DNA of 64,000 nucleotides from Rhipicephalus microplus (taxonomy: Eukaryota; Arthropoda; Arachnida; Ixodida; Ixodidae), in contig NW_027464602.1 of the NCBI RefSeq assembly GCF_043290135.1, positions 2,480,001-2,544,000 of the forward strand. The letters are read 5' to 3'. Shown piece after piece: positions 10,412-24,436 of this stretch. Both the position numbers and the translations under genes were made by a program. Position 1 is the stretch's first letter. Every line of letters begins with the position of its first letter. The notes below the pieces were generated by a model, which saw nothing but the letters and a program-made list of their open reading frames with translations, had not been told where the DNA came from and made no database searches.

Positions 10412-10925
10412 AGTCCTGCTGCACTTTCACCACCATCAGAACATATCTTCAAAGCTATTACCGCAAAGAAAAAAGCAACACACCACTCCCGGGAGGGCTC
10501 GAAATTCCAACCTTTCGGCTAACAGCCGATCGCGCTAGCCCATTGCGCCACGGAGACAGTCTTGCTCCACTCTCACCACCATCAGAACATATGTTCAGAG
10601 CTATCAGCCCAAAGAAAAAAAAGCGCCGCACCACCACCGGGTGGGCTCGAACCTTCAACCTTTCGGTTAACAGCCAATCGCACTAGCCAATTGCGCCACG
10701 GAGGCAGTCGTGCTCCACTCTTACCACCGTCAGAACATATCTTCAAAGCTATCAGCCCAAAGAAAAAAAAGCGCCGCACCACCACCGGGTGGGCTCGAAC
10801 CTCCAACCTTTCGGTTAACAGCCGATCGCACTAGCCAATTGCGCCACGGAGACAGTCGTGCCCCACTCTTACCACCATCAGAACATATCTTCAAAGCTAT
10901 CAGCGCAAAGAAAAAAGCAACACAC

Positions 10926-10999
10926 CACTCCCGGGAGGGCTCGAACCTCCAACCTTTCGGTTAACAGCCGATCGCACTAGCCAATTGCGCCACGGAGAC
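10926..10999 (-). tRNA. tRNA-Asn(GTT)-like, best-folding type, copy 2
   Basis: Same sequence as the body at 6522, one 4,404-bp period on. Confidence 0.85.
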
Positions 11000-12099
11000 A
11001 GTCGTGCTCCACTCTTACCACCATCAGAACATATCTTCAAAGCTATCAGCGCAAAGAAAAAAGCAACACACCACTCCCGGGAGGGCTCGAACCTCCAACT
11101 TTTGGGTTAACAGCCGATCGCGCTGGCCAATTGCGCCACGGAGACAGTCCTGCTGCACTCTCACCACCATTAGAACATATCTTTCAAGCTATCAGCCCAA
11201 GGAATAAGAAGCGCCGACACCACCGGGTGGGCTCGAACCTCCAACCTTTTGGTTAATTGCCAATCGCGCTAGCCAATTGCGCCACGGAGACAGTCCTGCT
11301 GCACTCTCACCACCATTAGAGCATATATTTCAAGCTATCAGCCCAAGGAATAAAAAGCGCCGACACCACCGGGTGGGCTCGAACCTCCAACCTTTTGGTT
11401 AACGGCCGATCGCGCTAGCCAATTGCGCCACGGAGACAATCGTGCTCCACGCTCACCACCATCAGAACATATCTTCAAAGCTATTACCACAAAGAAAAAA
11501 GCAACACACCACTCCTGGGAGGGCTCGAAACTCCAACCTTTCGGTTAACAGCCGATCGCGCTAGCCCGTTGCGCCACGGAGACAGCCTTGCTCCACTCTC
11601 AACACCATCAGAACATATCTTCAAAGCTATTAGCGCAAAGAAAAAAAGCGCCGCACCACCACCGGGTTGGCTGGAACCTCCAACCTTTCGGTTAACAGCC
11701 GATCGCGCTAGCCAATTGCGCCACGGAGACAGTCCTGCTCCCCTCTCACCACCATCAGAACATATTTTCAAAGCTATCAGCACAAAGAAAAAAAGCGCCA
11801 CACCAACACCGGGTGGGCTCGAACCTCCAACCTTTCGGATAACAGCCGATCGTGCTAGCCAACTGCGCCACGGAGACAGTCGTGCTCCACTCTCACCAGC
11901 ATCAGAACATATCTTCAAAGCTATCAGCCCAAAGAAAAAAAAGCGCCGCACCACCCCCGGGTGGGCTCGAACCTCCAACCTTTCGGTTAACAGCCGATCG
12001 CGCTAGCCTATTGCCCCACGGAGACAGTCGTGCTCCACTCTCACCACCGTGAGAACATTTCTTCAGAGCTATCACCCCAAAGAAAAAAAAGCGCCGCAC

Positions 12100-12173
12100 C
12101 ACCACCGGGTGGGCTCGAACCTCCAACCTTTCGGTTAAGAGCCGATCACGCTAGCCAATTGCGCCACGAAGAC
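12100..12173 (-). tRNA. tRNA-like with Lys anticodon CTT
   Basis: CTT copy, 4,404 bp after 7696. Confidence 0.8.
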
Positions 12174-14741
12174 AGTCCTGCTGCACTCTCACCACCATCA
12201 GAACATATCTTCAAAGCTATTACCGCAAAGAAAAAAGCAACACACCACTCCCGGGAGGGCTCGAAATTCCAACCTTTCGGCTAACAGCCGATCGCGCTAG
12301 CCCATTGCGCCACGGAGACAGTCTTGCTCCACTCTCACCACCATCAGAACATATCTTCAGAGCTATCAGCCCAAAGAAAAAAGCGCCGCACCACCACCGG
12401 GTGGGCTCGAACCTTCAACCTTTCGGTTAACAGCCGATCGCACTAGCCAATTGCGCCACGGAGGCAGTCGTGCTCCACTCTTACCACCATCAGAACATAT
12501 CTTCAAAGCTATCAGCCCAAAGAAAAAAAAGCGCCGCACCACCACCGGGTGGGCTCGAACCTCCAACCTTTCGGTTAACAGCCGATCGCACTAGCCAATT
12601 GCGCCACGGAGACAGTCGTTCTCCACTCTTACCACCATCAGAACATATCTTCAAAGCTATCAGCGCAAAGAAAAAAGCAACACACCACTCCCGGGAGGGC
12701 TCGAACCTCCAACGTTTGGGTTAACAGCCGATCGCGCTGGCCAATTGCGCCACGGAGACAGTCCTGCTGCACTCTCACCACCATTAGAACATATATTTCA
12801 AGCTATCAGCCCAAGGAATAAAAAGCGCCGACACCACCGGGTGGGCTCGAACCTCCAACCTTTTGGTTAACGGCCGATCGCGCTAGCCAATTGCGCCACG
12901 GAGACAATCGTGCTCCATGCTCACCACCATCAGAACATATCTTCAAAGCTATCAGTGCAAAGAAAAAAGCAACACACCACTCCCGGGAGGGCTCGAAACT
13001 CCAACCTTTCGGTTAACAGCCCATCGCGCTAGCCCATTGCGCCACGGAGACAGTCTTGCTCCACTCTCACCACCATCAGAACATATCTTCAAAGCTATCA
13101 GCGCAAAGAAAAAAAAGCGCCGCACCACCACCGGGTGGGCTCGAACCTCCAGCCTTTCGGTTAATGGCCGATCGCGCAAGCCAATTGCGCCACGGAGACA
13201 GTCATGCTCCACTCTCACCACCATCAGAACATATCTTCAAAGCTATCAGCCCCCCAAAAAAGCACCGCACCACCACCGGGTGGGCTGGAACCTCCAACCT
13301 TTCGGTTAACAGCCAATCGCGTTAGCCAATTGCGCCACGGAGACAGTCCTGCTCCACTCTCACCACCATCAGAACATATCTTCAAAGCTATCAGCACAAA
13401 GAGAAAAAAGCGCCGCACCACCACCGGGTGGGCTCGAAACTCCAACCTTTCGGTTAACAGCCGATCGTGCTAGCCAATTGCGCCATGGAAACAGTCCTGC
13501 TCCACTCTCACCACCATCAGAACATATCTTCAAAGCTATTACCACAAAGAAAAAAGCAACACACCACTCCTGGGAGGGCTCGAAACTCCAACCTTTCGGT
13601 TAACAGCCGATCGCGCTAGCCCATTGCGCCACATAGACAGCCTTGCTCCACTCTCAACACCATCAGAACATATCTTCAAAGCTATTAGCACAAAGAAAAA
13701 AAGCGCTGCACCACCACCGGGTGGGCTCGAACCTCCAACCTTTCGGTTAACAGCCGATCGCGCTAGCCAATTGCGCCACGGAGACAGTCCTGCTCCACTC
13801 TCACCACCATCAAAACATATCTTCAAAGCTATTAGTGCAAAGAAAAAAGCAGCACACCACTCCTGGGAGGACTCGAAACTCCAACCTTTCGGTTAACAGC
13901 CGATCGCGCTAGCCCATTGCGCCACGGGGACAGTCTTGCTCCAATCTCACCACCATCAGTACATATCTTCAAAGCTATCAGCACAAAGAAAAAAAACGCC
14001 GCACCACCACCGGGTGGGCTCGAACCTCCAACCTTTCGGTTAACAGCAGATCGCGCAAGCCAATTGCGCCACGGAGACAGTCCTGCTCCACTCTCACCAC
14101 CATCAGAAGATATCTTCAAAGCTATCGGCCCAAAGAAAAAAAGCACCGCACCACCACCGGGTGGGCTCGAACCTCCAACCTTCTGGTTAACAGGTAATCG
14201 CGCTAGCCAATTGCGCCACGGAGACAGTCCTGCTCCACTCTCACCACCATCAGAACATATCTTCAAAGCTATTAGCGCAAAGAAAAAAAGCGCCGCACCA
14301 CCACCGGGTTGGCTCGAACCTCCAACCTTTCGGTTAACAGCCGATCGCGCTAGCCAATTGCGCCACGGAGACAGTCCTGCTCCCCTCTCACCACCATCAG
14401 AACATATTTTCAAAGCTATCAGCACAAAGAAAAAAAGCGCCACACCAACACCGGGTGGGCTCGAACCTCCAACCTTTCGGATAACAGCCGATCGTGCTAG
14501 CCAACTGCGCCACGGAGACAGTTGTGCTCCACTCTCACCAGCATCAGAACATATCTTCAAAGCTATCAGCCCAAAGAAAAAAAAGCGCCGCACCACCCCC
14601 GGGTGGGCTCGAACCTCCAACCTTTCGGTTAACAGCCGATCGCGCTAGCCTATTGCCCCACGGAGACAGTCGTGCTCCACTCTCACCACCGTGAGAACAT
14701 TTCTTCAGAGCTATCACCCCAAAGAAAAAAAAGCGCCGCAC

Positions 14742-14815
14742 CACCACCGGGTGGGCTCGAACCTCCAACCTTTCGGTTAAGAGCCGATCACGCTAGCCAA
14801 TTGCGCCACGAAGAC
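14742..14815 (-). tRNA. tRNA-like with Lys anticodon CTT
   Basis: CTT copy, 4,404 bp after 10338. Confidence 0.8.
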
Positions 14816-15329
14816 AGTCCTGCTGCACTTTCACCACCATCAGAACATATCTTCAAAGCTATTACCGCAAAGAAAAAAGCAACACACCACTCCCGGGAGG
14901 GCTCGAAATTCCAACCTTTCGGCTAACAGCCGATCGCGCTAGCCCATTGCGCCACGGAGACAGTCTTGCTCCACTCTCACCACCATCAGAACATATGTTC
15001 AGAGCTATCAGCCCAAAGAAAAAAAAGCGCCGCACCACCACCGGGTGGGCTCGAACCTTCAACCTTTCGGTTAACAGCCAATCGCACTAGCCAATTGCGC
15101 CACGGAGGCAGTCGTGCTCCACTCTTACCACCGTCAGAACATATCTTCAAAGCTATCAGCCCAAAGAAAAAAAAGCGCCGCACCACCACCGGGTGGGCTC
15201 GAACCTCCAACCTTTCGGTTAACAGCCGATCGCACTAGCCAATTGCGCCACGGAGACAGTCGTGCTCCACTCTTACCACCATCAGAACATATCTTCAAAG
15301 CTATCAGCGCAAAGAAAAAAGCAACACAC

Positions 15330-15403
15330 CACTCCCGGGAGGGCTCGAACCTCCAACCTTTCGGTTAACAGCCGATCGCACTAGCCAATTGCGCCACGGA
15401 GAC
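15330..15403 (-). tRNA. tRNA-Asn(GTT)-like, best-folding type, copy 3
   Basis: Third copy, two 4,404-bp periods after 6522, in the last partial HOR copy. Confidence 0.85.
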
Positions 15404-16648
15404 AGTCGTGCTCCACTCTTACCACCATCAGAACATATCTTCAAAGCTATCAGCGCAAAGAAAAAAGCAACACACCACTCCCGGGAGGGCTCGAACCTCC
15501 AACTTTTGGGTTAACAGCCGATCGCGCTGGCCAATTGCGCCACGGAGACAGTCCTGCTGCACTCTCACCACCATTAGAACATATCTTTCAAGCTATCAGC
15601 CCAAGGAATAAGAAGCGCCGACACCACCGGGTGGGCTCGAACCTCCAACCTTTCGGTTAATTGCCAATCGCGCTAGCCAATTGCGCCACGGAGACAGTCC
15701 TGCTCCACTCTCACCACCATCAGAACATATCTTCAAAGCTATTAGTGCAAAGAAAAAAGCAGCACACCACTCCCGGGAGGACTCGAAACTCCAACCTTTC
15801 GGTTAACAGCCGATCGCGCTAGCCCATTGCGCCACGGGGACAGTCTTGCTCCACTCTCACCACCATCAGTACATAACTTCAAAGCTATCAGCACAAAGAA
15901 AAAAAACGCCGCACCACCACCGGGTGGGCTCGAACCTCCAACCTTTCGGTTAACAGCCGATCGCGCAAGCCAATTGCGCCACGGAGACAGTCCTGCTGCA
16001 CTCTCACCACCATTAGAACATATCTTTCAAGCTATCAGCCCAAGGAATAACAAGCGCCGACACCACCGGGTGGGCTCGAACCTCCAACCTTTTGGTTAAC
16101 GGCCGATCGCGCTAGCCAATTGCGCCACGGAGACAATCGTGCTCCACGCTCACCACCATCAGAACATATCTTCAAAGCTATCAGTGCAAAGAAAAAAGCA
16201 ACACACCACTCCCGGGAGGGCTCGAAACTCCAACCTTTCGGTTAACAGCCCATCGCGCTAGCCCATTGCGCCACGGAGACAGTCTTGCTCCACTCTCACC
16301 ACCATCAGAACATATCTTCAAAGCTATCAGCGCAAAGAAAAAAAAGCGCCGCACCACCACCGGGTGGGCTCGAACCTCCAGCCTTTCGGTTAATGGCCGA
16401 TCGCGCAAGCCAATTGCGCCACGGAGACAGTCATGCTCCACTCTCACCACCATCAGAACATATCTTCAAAGCTATCAGCCCCAAAAAAAAAGCACCGCAC
16501 CACCACCGGGTGGGCTGGAACCTCCAACCTTTCGGTTAACAGCCAATCGCGTTAGCCAATTGCGCCACGAAGACAGTCCTGCTCCACTCTCACCACCATC
16601 AGAACATATCTTCAAAGCTATCACCCCAAAGAAAAAAAAGCGCCGCAC

Positions 16649-16722
16649 CACCAGCGGGTGGGCTCGAACCTCCAACCTTTCGGTTAAGAGCCGATCACGC
16701 TAGCCAATTGCGCCACGAAGAC
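16649..16722 (-). tRNA. tRNA-like with Lys anticodon CTT
   Basis: CTT copy with acceptor 3' strand CGCTGGT instead of CGGTGGT, an extra mismatch. Confidence 0.8.
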
Positions 16723-19000
16723 AGTCCTGCTGCACTCTCACCACCATCAGAACATATCTTCAAAGCTATTACCGCAAAGAAAAAAGCAACACACCACTCC
16801 CGGGAGGGCTCGAAATTCCAACCTTTCGGCTAACAGCCGATCGCGCTAGCCCATTGCGCCACGGAGACAGTCTTGCTGCACTCTCCCCACCATCAGAACA
16901 TATCTTCAGAGCTATCAGCCCAAAGAAAAAAAGCGCCGCACCACCACCGGGTGGGCTCGAACGTTCAACCTTTCGGTTAACAGCCGATCGCACTAGCCAA
17001 TTGCGCCACGGAGGCAGTCGTGCTCCACTCTCACCACCATCAGAACATATCTTCAAAGCTATCAGCGCAAAGAAAAAAAAGCGCCGCACCACCACCGGGT
17101 GGGCTCGAACCTCCAGCCTTTCGGTTAATGGCCGATCGCGCAAGCCAATTGCGCCACGGAGACAGTCATGCTCCACTCTCACCACCATCAGAACATATCT
17201 TCAAAGCTATCAGCCCCCAAAAAAAGCACCGCACCACCACCGGGTGGGCTGGAACCTCCAACATTTCGGTTAACAGCCAATCGCGTTAGCCAATTGCGCC
17301 ACGGAGACAGTCCTGCTCCACTCTCACCACCATCAGAACATATCTTCAAAGCTATCAGCACAAAGAGAAAAAAGCGCCGCACCACCAACGGGTGGGCTCG
17401 AAACTCCAACCTTTCGGTTAACAGCCGATCGTGCTAGCCAATTGCGCCATGGAAACAGTCCTGCTCCACTCTCACCACCATCAGAACATATCTTCAAAGC
17501 TATTACCACAAAGAAAAAAGCAACACACCACTCCTGGGAGGGCTCGAAACTCCAACCTTTCGGTTAACAGCCGATCGCGCTAGCCCATCGCGCCACATAG
17601 ACAGCCTTGCTCCACTCTCAACACCATCAGAACATATCTTCAAAGCTATTAGCACAAAGAAAAAAAGCGCCGCACCACCACCAGGTGGGCTCGAACCTCC
17701 AACCTTTCGGTTAACAGCCGACCGCGCTAGCCAATTGCGCCACGGAGACAGTCCTGCTCCACTCTCACCACCATCAAAACATATCTTCAAAGCTATTAGT
17801 GCAAAGAAAAAAGCAGCACACCACTCCTGGGAGGACTCGAAACTCCAACCTTTCGGTTAACAGCCGATCGCGCTAGCCCATTGCGCCACGGGGACAGTCT
17901 TGCTCCACTCTCACCACCATCAGTACATATCTTCAAAGCTATCAGCACAAAGAAAAAAAACGCCGCACCACCACCGGGTGGGCTCGAACCTCCAACCTTT
18001 CGGTTAACAGCCGATCGCGCAAGCCAATTGCGCCACGGAGACAGTCCTGCTCCACTCTCACCACCATCAGAACATATCTTCCAAGCTATCGGCCCAAAGA
18101 AAAAAAGCACGGCACCACCACCGGGTGGGCTCGAACCTCCAACCTTCTGGTTAACAGGTAATCGCGCTAGCCAATTGCGCCACGGAGACAGTCCTGCTCC
18201 ACTCTCACCACCATCAGAACATATCTTCAAAGCTATCAGCACAAAGAGAAAAAAGCGCCGCACCACCACCGGGTGGGCTCGAAACTCCAACCTTTCGGTT
18301 AACAGCCGATCGCGCTAGCCAATTGCGCCATGGAGACAGTCCTGCTCCACTCTCACCACCATCAGAACATATCTTCAAAGCTATTACCACAAAGAAAAAA
18401 GCAACACACCACTCCTGGGAGGGCTCGAAACTCCAACCTTTCGGTTAACAGCCGATCGCGCTAGCCCATTGCGCCACGGAGACAGCCTTGCTCCACTCTC
18501 AACACCATCAGAACATATCTTCAAAGCTATTAGCGCAAAGAAAAAAAAGTGCCGCACCACCACCGGGTTGGCTCGAACCTCCAACCTTTCGGTTAACAGC
18601 CGATCGCGCTAGCCAATTGCGCCACGGAGACAGTCCTGCTCCCCTCTCACCACCATCAGAACATATTTTCAAAGCTATCAGCACAAAGAAAAAAAGCGCC
18701 ACACCAACACCGGGTGCGCTCGAACCTCCAACCTTTCGGATAACAGCCGATCGTGCTAGCCAACTGCGCCACGGAGACAGTCGTGCTCCACTCTCACCAG
18801 CATCAGAACATATCTTCAAAGCTATCAGCCCAATGAAAAAAAAGCGCCGCACCACCCCCGGGTGGGCTCGAACCTCCAACCTTTCGGTTAACAGCCGATC
18901 GCGCTAGCCTATTGCCCCACGGAGACAGTCGTGCTCCACTCTCACCACCGTGAGAACATTTCTTCAGAGCTATCACCCCAAAGAAAAAAAAGCGCCGCAC

Positions 19001-19074
19001 CACCACCGGGTGGGCTCGAACCTCCAACCTTTCGGTTAAGAGCCGATCACGCTAGCCAATTGCGCCACGAAGAC
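19001..19074 (-). tRNA. tRNA-like with Lys anticodon CTT
   Basis: CTT copy in the mosaic region. The related monomer near 23,160 has GTT, so the change is not fixed in the subfamily. Confidence 0.8.
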
Positions 19075-20704
19075 AGTCCTGCTGCACTCTCACCACCATC
19101 AGAACATATCTTCAAAGCTATTACCGCAAAGAAAAAAGCAACACACCACTCCCGGGAGGGCTCGAAATTCCAACCTTTCGGCTAACAGCCGATCGCGCTA
19201 GCCCATTGCGCCACGGAGACAGTCTTGCTCCACTCTCACCACCATCAGAACATATCTTCAGAGCTATCAGCCCAAAGAAAAAAAAGCGCCGCACCACCAC
19301 CGGGTGGGCTCGAACCTTCAACCTTTCGGTTAACAGCCAATCGCGCTAGCCCATTGCGCCACGGGGACAGTCTTGCTCCACTCTCACCACCATCAGTACA
19401 TAACTTCAAAGCTATCAGCACAAAGAAAAAAAACGCCGCACCACCACCGGGTGGGCTCGAACCTCCAACCTTTCGGTTAACAGCCGATCGCGCAAGCCAA
19501 TTGCGCCACGGAGACAGTCCTGCTGCACTCTCACCACCATTAGAACATATCTTTCAAGCTATCAGCCCAAGGAATAAAAAGCGCCGACACCACCGGGTGG
19601 GCTCGAACCTCCAACCTTTTGGTTAACGGCCGATCGCGCTAGCCAATTGCGCCACGGAGACAATCGTGCTCCACGCTCACCACCATCAGAACATATCTTC
19701 AAAGCTATCAGTGCAAAGAAAAAAGCAACACACCACTCCCGGGAGGGCTCGAAACTCCAATCTTTCGGTTAACAGCCCATCGCGCTAGCCCATTGCGCCA
19801 CGGAGACAGTCTTGCTCCACTCTCACCACCATCAGAACATATCTTCAAAGCTATCAGCGCAAAGAAAAAAAGCGCCGCACCACCACCGGGTGGGCTCGAA
19901 CCTCCAGCCTTTCGGGTAATGGCCGATCGCGCAAGCCAATTGCGCCACGGAGACAGTCATGCTCCACTCTCACCACCATCAGAACATATCTTCAAAGCTA
20001 TCAGCCCCAAAAAAAAGCACCGCACCACCACCGGGTGGGCTGGAACCTCCAACCTTTCGGTTAACAGCCAATCGCGTTAGCCAATTGCGCCACGGAGACA
20101 GTCCTGCTCCACTCTCACCACCATCAGAACATATCTTCAAAGCTATCAGCACAAAGAGAAAAAAGCGCCGCACCACCACCGGGTGGGCTCGAAACTCCAA
20201 CCTTTCGGTTAACAGCCGATCGTGCTAGCCAATTGCGCCATGGAGACAGTCCTGCTCCACTCTCACCACCATCAGAACATATCTTCAAAGCTATTACCAC
20301 AAAGAAAAAAGCAACACACCACTCCTGGGAGGGCTCGAAACTCCAACCTTTCGGTTAACAGCCGATCGCGCTAGCCCATTGCGCCACATAGACAGCCTTG
20401 CTCCACTCTCAACACCATCAGAACATATCTTCAAAGCTATTAGCGCAAAGAAAAAAAGCGCCGCACCACCACCGGGTGGGCTCGAACCTCCAACATTTCG
20501 GTTAACAGCCGATCGCGCTAGCCAATTGCGCCACGGAGACAGTCCTGCTCCACTCTCACCACCATCAGAACATATCTTCAAAGCTATTAGTGCAAAGAAA
20601 AAAGCAGCACACCACTCCCGGGAGGACTCGAAACTCCAACCTTTCGGTTAACAGCCGATCGCGCTAGCCCATTGCGCTACGGGGACAGTCTTGCTCCACT
20701 CTCA

Positions 20705-21587
20705 CCACCATCGGTACATATCTTCAAAGCTATCAGCACAAAGAAACAAAAACGCCGCACCACCACCGGGTGGGCTCGAACCTCCAACCTTTCGGTTAAC
20801 AGCCGATCGCGCATGCCAATTGCGCCACGGAGACAGTCCTGCTCCACTCTCACCACCATCAGAACATATCTTCAAAGCTATCGGCCCAAAGAAAAAAAGC
20901 ACCGCACCACCACCGGGTGGGCTCGAACCTCCAACCTTCTGGTTAACAGGTAATCGCGCTAGCCAATTGCGCCACGGAGACAGTCCTGCTCCACTCTCAC
21001 CACCATCAGAACATATCTTCAAAGCTATCAGCACAAAGAGAAAAAAGCGACGCACCACCACCGGGTTGGCTCGAAACTCCAACCTTTCGGTTAACAGCCG
21101 ATCGCGCTAGCCAATTGCGCCATGGAGACAGTCCTGCTCCACTCTCGCCACCATCAGAACATATCTTCAAAGCTATTACCACAAAGAAAAAAGCAACACA
21201 CCACTCCTGGGAGGGCTTGAAACTCCAACCTTTCGGTTAACAGCCGATCGCGCTAGCCCATTGCGCCACGGAGACAGCCTTGCTCCACTCTCAACACCAT
21301 CAGAACATATCTTCAAAGCTATTAGCGCAAAGAAAAAAAGCGCCGCACCACCACCGGGTGGGCTCGAACCTCCAACCTTTCGGTTAACAGCCGATCGCGC
21401 TAGCCAATTGCGCCACGGAGACAGTCCTGCTCCACTGTCACCACCATCAGAACATATCTTCAAAGCTATCAGCACAAAGAAAAAAAGCGCCACACCAACA
21501 CCGGGTGGGCTCGAACCTCCAACCTTTCGGATAACAGCCGATTGTGCTAGCCAACTGCGCCACGGAGACAGTCGTGCTCCACTCTTA
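20705..21587 (-). repeat. 883-bp higher-order repeat, copy 1 (6 monomers)
   Basis: A distinctive spacer with CATCGGTACAT and a plus-strand AAAGAAACAAAAACG starts near 20,710 and recurs 883 bp later. About 750 bp match closely; the last monomer of the period differs. Confidence 0.8.
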
Positions 21588-22338
21588 CCACCATCGGTAC
21601 ATATCTTCAAAGCTATCAGCACAAAGAAACAAAAACGCCGCACCACCACCGGGTGGGCTCGAACCTCCAACCTTTCGGTTAACAGCCGATCGCGCATGCC
21701 AATTGCGCCACGGAGACAGTCCTGCTCCACTCTCACCACCATCAGAACATATCTTCAAAGCTATCGGCCCAAAGAAAAAAAGCACCGCACCACCACCGGG
21801 TGGGCTCGAACCTCCAACCTTCTGGTTAACAGGTAATCGCGCTAGCCAATTGCGCCACGGAGACAGTCCTGCTCCACTCTCACCACCATCAGAACATATC
21901 TTCAAAGCTATCAGCACAAAGAGAAAAAAGCGCCGCACCACCACCGGGTGGGCTCGAAACTCCAACCTTTCGGTTAACAGCCGATCTTGCTAGCCAATTG
22001 CGCCATGGAGACAGTCCTGCTCCACTCTCGCCACCATCAGAACATATCTTCAAAGCTATTACCACAAAGAAAAAAGCAACACACCACTCCTGGGAGGGCT
22101 CGAAACTCCAACCTTTCGGTTAACAGCCGATCGCGCTAGCCCATTGCGTCACGGAGACAGCCTTGCTCCACTCTCAACACCATCAGAACATATCTTCAAA
22201 GCTATTAGCGCAAAGAAAAAAAGCGCCGCACCACCACCGGGTGGGCTCGAACCTCCAACCTTTCGGTTAACAGCCGATCGCGCTAGCCAATTGCGCCACG
22301 GAGACAGTCCTGCTCCACTGTCACCACCATCAGAACAT
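21588..22338 (-). repeat. 883-bp higher-order repeat, copy 2
   Basis: Second copy of the 6-monomer block, ending where a class B monomer replaces the class A monomer found at the end of copy 1. Confidence 0.8.
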
Positions 22339-24290
22339 ATTTTCAAAGCTATTAGTGCAAAGAAAAAAGCAGCACACCACTCCCGGGAGGGCTCGAAACT
22401 CCAACCTTTCGGTTAACAGCCGATCGCGCTAGCCCATTGCGCCACGGGGACAGTCTTGCTCCACTCTCACCACCATCAGTACATATCTTCAAAGCTATCA
22501 GCACAAAGAAAAAAAAACGCTCCACCACCACTGGGTGGCCTCGAACCTCCAACTTTTCGGTTAACAGCCGATCGCGCAAGCCAATTGCGCCACGGAGACA
22601 GTCCTGCTCCACTCTCACCACCATCAGAACATATCTTCAAAGCTATCAGCCCAAAGAAAAAAAAGCACCGCACCACCACCGGGTGGGCTCGAACCTCCAA
22701 CCTCTCGGTTAACAGGTGATCGCGCTAGCCAATTCCGCCACGGAGACAGTCCTGCTCCACTCTCACCACCATCAGAACATATCTTCAAAGCTATCAGCAC
22801 AAAGAAAAAAAGCGCCACACCAACACCGGGTGGGCTCGAACCTCCAACCTTTCGGATAACAGCCGATCGTGCTAGCCAACTGCGCCACGGAGACAGTCGT
22901 GCTCCACTCTCACCAGCATCAGAACATATCTTCAAAGCTATCAGCCCAAAGAAAAAAAAGCGCCGCACCACCCCCGGGTGGGCTCGAACCTCCAACCTTT
23001 CGGTTAACAGCCGATCGCGCTAGCCTATTGCCCCACGGAGACAGTCGTGCTCCACTCTCACCACCGTCAGAACATTTCTTCAGAGCTATCACCCCCAAGA
23101 AAAAAAAGCGCCGCACCACCACCGGGTGGGCTCGAACCTCCAACCTTTCGGTTAACAGCCGATCACGCTAGCCAATTGCGCCACGAAGACAGTCCTGCTG
23201 CACTCTCACCACCATCAGAACATATCTTCAAAGCTATTACTGCAAAGAAAAAAGCAACACACCACTCCCGGGAGGGCTCGAAATTCCAACCTTTCGGCTA
23301 ACAGCCGATCGCACTATCCCATTGCGCCACGGAGACAGTCTTGCTCCACTCTCACCACCATCAGAACATATCTTCAGAGCTATCAGCCCAAAGAAAAAAA
23401 AGCGCCGCACCACCACCGGGTGGGCTCGAACCTTCAACCTTTCGGTTAACAGCCGATCGCACTAGCCAATTGCGCCACGGAGGCAGTCGTGCTCCATTCT
23501 TACCACCATCAGAACATATCTTCAAAGCTATGACCGCAAAGAAAAAAGCAACACACCACTCCTGGGAGGTCTCGAAATTCCAACCTTTTGGTTAACGGCC
23601 GATCGCGCTAGCCAATTGCGCCACGGAGACAATCGTGCTCCACGCTCACCACCATCAGAACATATCTTCAAAGCTATTACCGCAAAGAAAAAAGCAACAC
23701 ACCACTCCCGGGAGGGCTCGAAATTCCAACCTTTTGGTTAACGGCCGATCGCGCTAGCCAATTGCGCCACGGAGACAATCGTGCTCCACGCTCACCACCA
23801 TCAGAACATATCTTCAAAGCTATCAGCGCAAAGAAAAAAGCAACACACACCCACCCGGGAAGGCTCGAACCTCCAACCTTTCGGTTAACAGCCGATCGCG
23901 CTAGCCCACTGCGCCACAGAGACAGTCGTGCTCCACTCTCACCACCGTCAGACCATTTCTTCAGAGCTATCGCCCCAAAGAAAAAAAAGAGCCGCACCAC
24001 CACCGGGTGGGCTCAAACTTCCAACCTTCCGGTTAACAGCCGATCGCGCTAGCCAATTGCGCCACGAAGACAGTCCTGCTGCACTCTCACCACCATCAGA
24101 ACATATCTTCAAAGCTATTACCGCCAAGAAAAAAGCAACACACCACTCCCGGGAGGACTCGAAATTCCAACCTTTCGGTTAACAGCCGATCGCGCTAGCC
24201 CATTGCGCCACGGAGACAGTCTTGCTCCACTCTCAACACCATCAGAACATATTATCAAAACTATTAGCGCAAAGAAAAAAAGCGCCGCAC

Positions 24291-24364
24291 CATCACCGGG
24301 TGGGCTCGAACCTCCAACCTTTCGGTTAAAAGCGGATCGCGCTAGCCAATCGCGCCACGGAGAC
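24291..24364 (-). tRNA. tRNA-like with Lys anticodon TTT
   Basis: The loop reads CTTTTAA, a G34-to-T change. The neighbouring body at 24437 has GTA. The anticodon stem 5' strand is ATCCG here, not ATCGG. Confidence 0.8.
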
Positions 24365-24436
24365 AGTCCTGCTCCACTTTCACCACCATCAGAACATATC
24401 TTCAAAGCTATTAGTGCAAAGAAAGAAGCAACACAC

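Larger units (their letters stand above)
9866..14269 (-). repeat. 4,404-bp higher-order repeat, full copy
   Basis: Second full copy, nearly identical to 5,462-9,865. Small differences are visible, for example ATCTGC for ATCGGC in an anticodon stem near 9,645 (also in the matching monomer near 14,050), which marks which copies share recent ancestry. Confidence 0.85.
14270..15690 (-). repeat. 4,404-bp higher-order repeat, partial copy
   Basis: Follows the previous copy at a 4,404-bp offset until about 15,690, where the order of monomers changes. From there, 15,690-16,500 instead matches about 1,155-1,965 at an offset of about 14,535 bp. Confidence 0.8.
15691..20704 (-). repeat. Mosaic of monomers related to the 4.4-kb HOR
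   Basis: Continuous monomers with no gene between them. Segments resemble parts of the 4.4-kb unit in order (a motif at 14,544 recurs at 18,803, 4,259 bp or 29 monomers on) but with more substitutions and monomer gains or losses. This looks like an older, less homogenised edge of that family. Confidence 0.75.
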
